From contig DUDF01000015.1 of assembly GCA_012959435.1 (NCBI GenBank), positions 1 to 38,226 of the forward strand: a DNA stretch of 38,226 nucleotides, read 5' to 3'. Every line of letters begins with the position of its first letter. Positions within the stretch are counted from its first letter, which is position 1. The notes under the pieces were generated by a model. The model searched no databases and was not told the origin of the DNA. It worked only from the letters and a program-made list of their open reading frames with translations. The translations under genes and the position numbers were made by a program. Below, piece after piece: positions 37,577 through 38,226 of the stretch. This DNA comes from Candidatus Poseidoniales archaeon (GTDB lineage Archaea > Thermoplasmatota > Poseidoniia > Poseidoniales > Thalassarchaeaceae).

Positions 37577-38226
37577 ATGACAGATGTTCACAACGTCATC
37601 ATCATCGGCTCGGGGCCGGCAGGATATACCGCAGGATTATACACGGCTAGAGCAATGCTTGAGCCGCTGATGTTCGGCGGCTACGCCGCTGGCGGCCAAC
37701 TAATGCTAACATCTGACATCGAAAATTTCCCAGGTTACCCCGAAGGAATCGCAGGCCCAGAAATGATGACTGAATTACGCCAACAAGCTGAAAAATTTGG
37801 TTTGAAAGTTGAAGACAAGAATGTTGAGAAAGTTGATTTTTCTTCACGCCCCTTCAAAGTGACTGTGGAAGGCGAAGAACACCTCGCTAAAGCCATCATC
37901 ATTACAACTGGAGCAGATGCAATTTGGCTAGGAGCAGAAGGTGAAGATGAACAGAAAGGAAAGGGTGTCAGCACCTGTGCAACCTGTGATGGATTCTTTT
38001 TCCGAGACCAAGAGGTGTTGGTTATTGGAGGAGGAGATTCAGCAATGGAAGAGGCGCATTTCCTTACAAGATTTGCTTCAAAAGTTACTGTCGTTCACCG
38101 AAGAGATTACTTCCGCGCCTCACAAACAATGTATGACCGTGTGGCTAATCACCCGAAAATTGAGATCGCACTACACCGACAAGTCAAGCGCTGGTTATCC
38201 GACGATTCAGGACTATCAGGGGCAAT
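37577..38226 (+). CDS. trxB: Thioredoxin reductase (partial, 3' end off the window)
   Basis: 216 residues visible of about 310-320. Low-molecular-weight flavoprotein disulfide reductase that uses NAD(P)H to reduce thioredoxin. FAD-binding motif VIIIGSGPAGYTAGLYTARA, then GGYAAGGQLMLTSDIENFPG, the redox-active CATC in GVSTCATCDGFFFRDQEV, and the NADPH motif VLVIGGGDSAMEEAHFL. VTVVHRRDYFRAS carries the His-Arg-Arg commonly linked to NADPH preference. The ATG at 37577 gives MTDVHNVIIIGSG, a normal N-terminus. It lies 45 nt after the riboflavin operon. Confidence 0.95.
   Translation, partial: MTDVHNVIIIGSGPAGYTAGLYTARAMLEPLMFGGYAAGGQLMLTSDIENFPGYPEGIAGPEMMTELRQQAEKFGLKVEDKNVEKVDFSSRPFKVTVEGEEHLAKAIIITTGADAIWLGAEGEDEQKGKGVSTCATCDGFFFRDQEVLVIGGGDSAMEEAHFLTRFASKVTVVHRRDYFRASQTMYDRVANHPKIEIALHRQVKRWLSDDSGLSGA

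Overview
The window looks like a chromosomal piece of an uncultivated marine archaeon of the Thermoplasmatota, most likely Poseidoniales (Marine Group II). This is inferred from gene content. The archaeal genes are A/V-type ATP synthase subunits H and I, archaeal S2, aIF1A, RIO1, the Pno1/Dim2-type KH protein, a multi-OB RPA with its COG3390-type partner, RibL and a geranylgeranyl reductase. They are mixed with genes of bacterial style: MogA, bacterial RNase PH, two-domain riboflavin synthase and a UbiE-like methyltransferase. Base composition is moderately AT-rich, genes are tightly packed, and several promoters place a TATA box about 25 nt before the start codon, which fits leaderless archaeal transcription. 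There is no CRISPR array, insertion sequence, integrase or rRNA.

Layout. 1-1520 (-): start of the ATP synthase operon (H, then I, cut by the window edge). 1750-4608: a prenyl lipid/quinone group (UbiE-like methyltransferase, geranylgeranyl reductase, polyprenyl diphosphate synthase). 4673-7481 (+): a cysteine-free hydroxymethylbilane-synthase-like protein and a protein with three SAP-like motifs plus coiled coil. 7490-7706 (-): two tiny candidate genes. 7793-10215 (+): three winged-helix regulators in a row, one apparently membrane-anchored. 10220-11943: divergent tRNA-dihydrouridine synthase and ribosomal protein S2. 12042-13277: a Cas4/RecB-like nuclease interrupted by four membrane helices. 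13274-18633: cell-surface proteins (a lipoprotein, a CARDB-like protein with cytoplasmic zinc ribbons, and a large secreted Ig-like protein) sharing a divergent promoter with a 20-bp palindrome. 18674-20972 (-): the aIF1A-RIO1-KH translation/ribosome-assembly cluster. 21084-21902: a hypothetical protein and a cupin. 21999-24945 (-): a minimal Tad/type IV pilus-like motor (one ATPase, two membrane platform proteins, one small unknown). 25005-27607 (-): RPA and its partner. 27821-28978: an M14-type deacylase. 29061-29133: tRNA-Phe. 29185-33024 (-): RNase PH, MogA, a potassium channel, and endonuclease IV with a histone-H1-like tail. 33165-35147 (-): an FG-GAP/ASPIC-UnbV surface protein. 35258-37531 (+): the riboflavin operon ribB-ribL-ribE-ribH. 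37577-38226: thioredoxin reductase, cut by the right edge.

How the genes relate. The lipid/quinone group can be read as making and saturating an isoprenoid quinone or lipid chain. The rib operon makes riboflavin and FAD, which the flavoproteins in the window (geranylgeranyl reductase, Dus, TrxB) need as FAD or FMN. The RPA operon lies directly upstream of the tad-like genes on the same strand.

The strongest candidates for something undescribed are the membrane-split Cas4-like nuclease, the catalytically dead-looking HemC homologue, and the aIF1A/RIO1 junction. There RIO1's frame stays open for 74 codons with no normal start and is separated from aIF1A by a single in-frame TGA. No multi-gene defence or mobile system was recognised.
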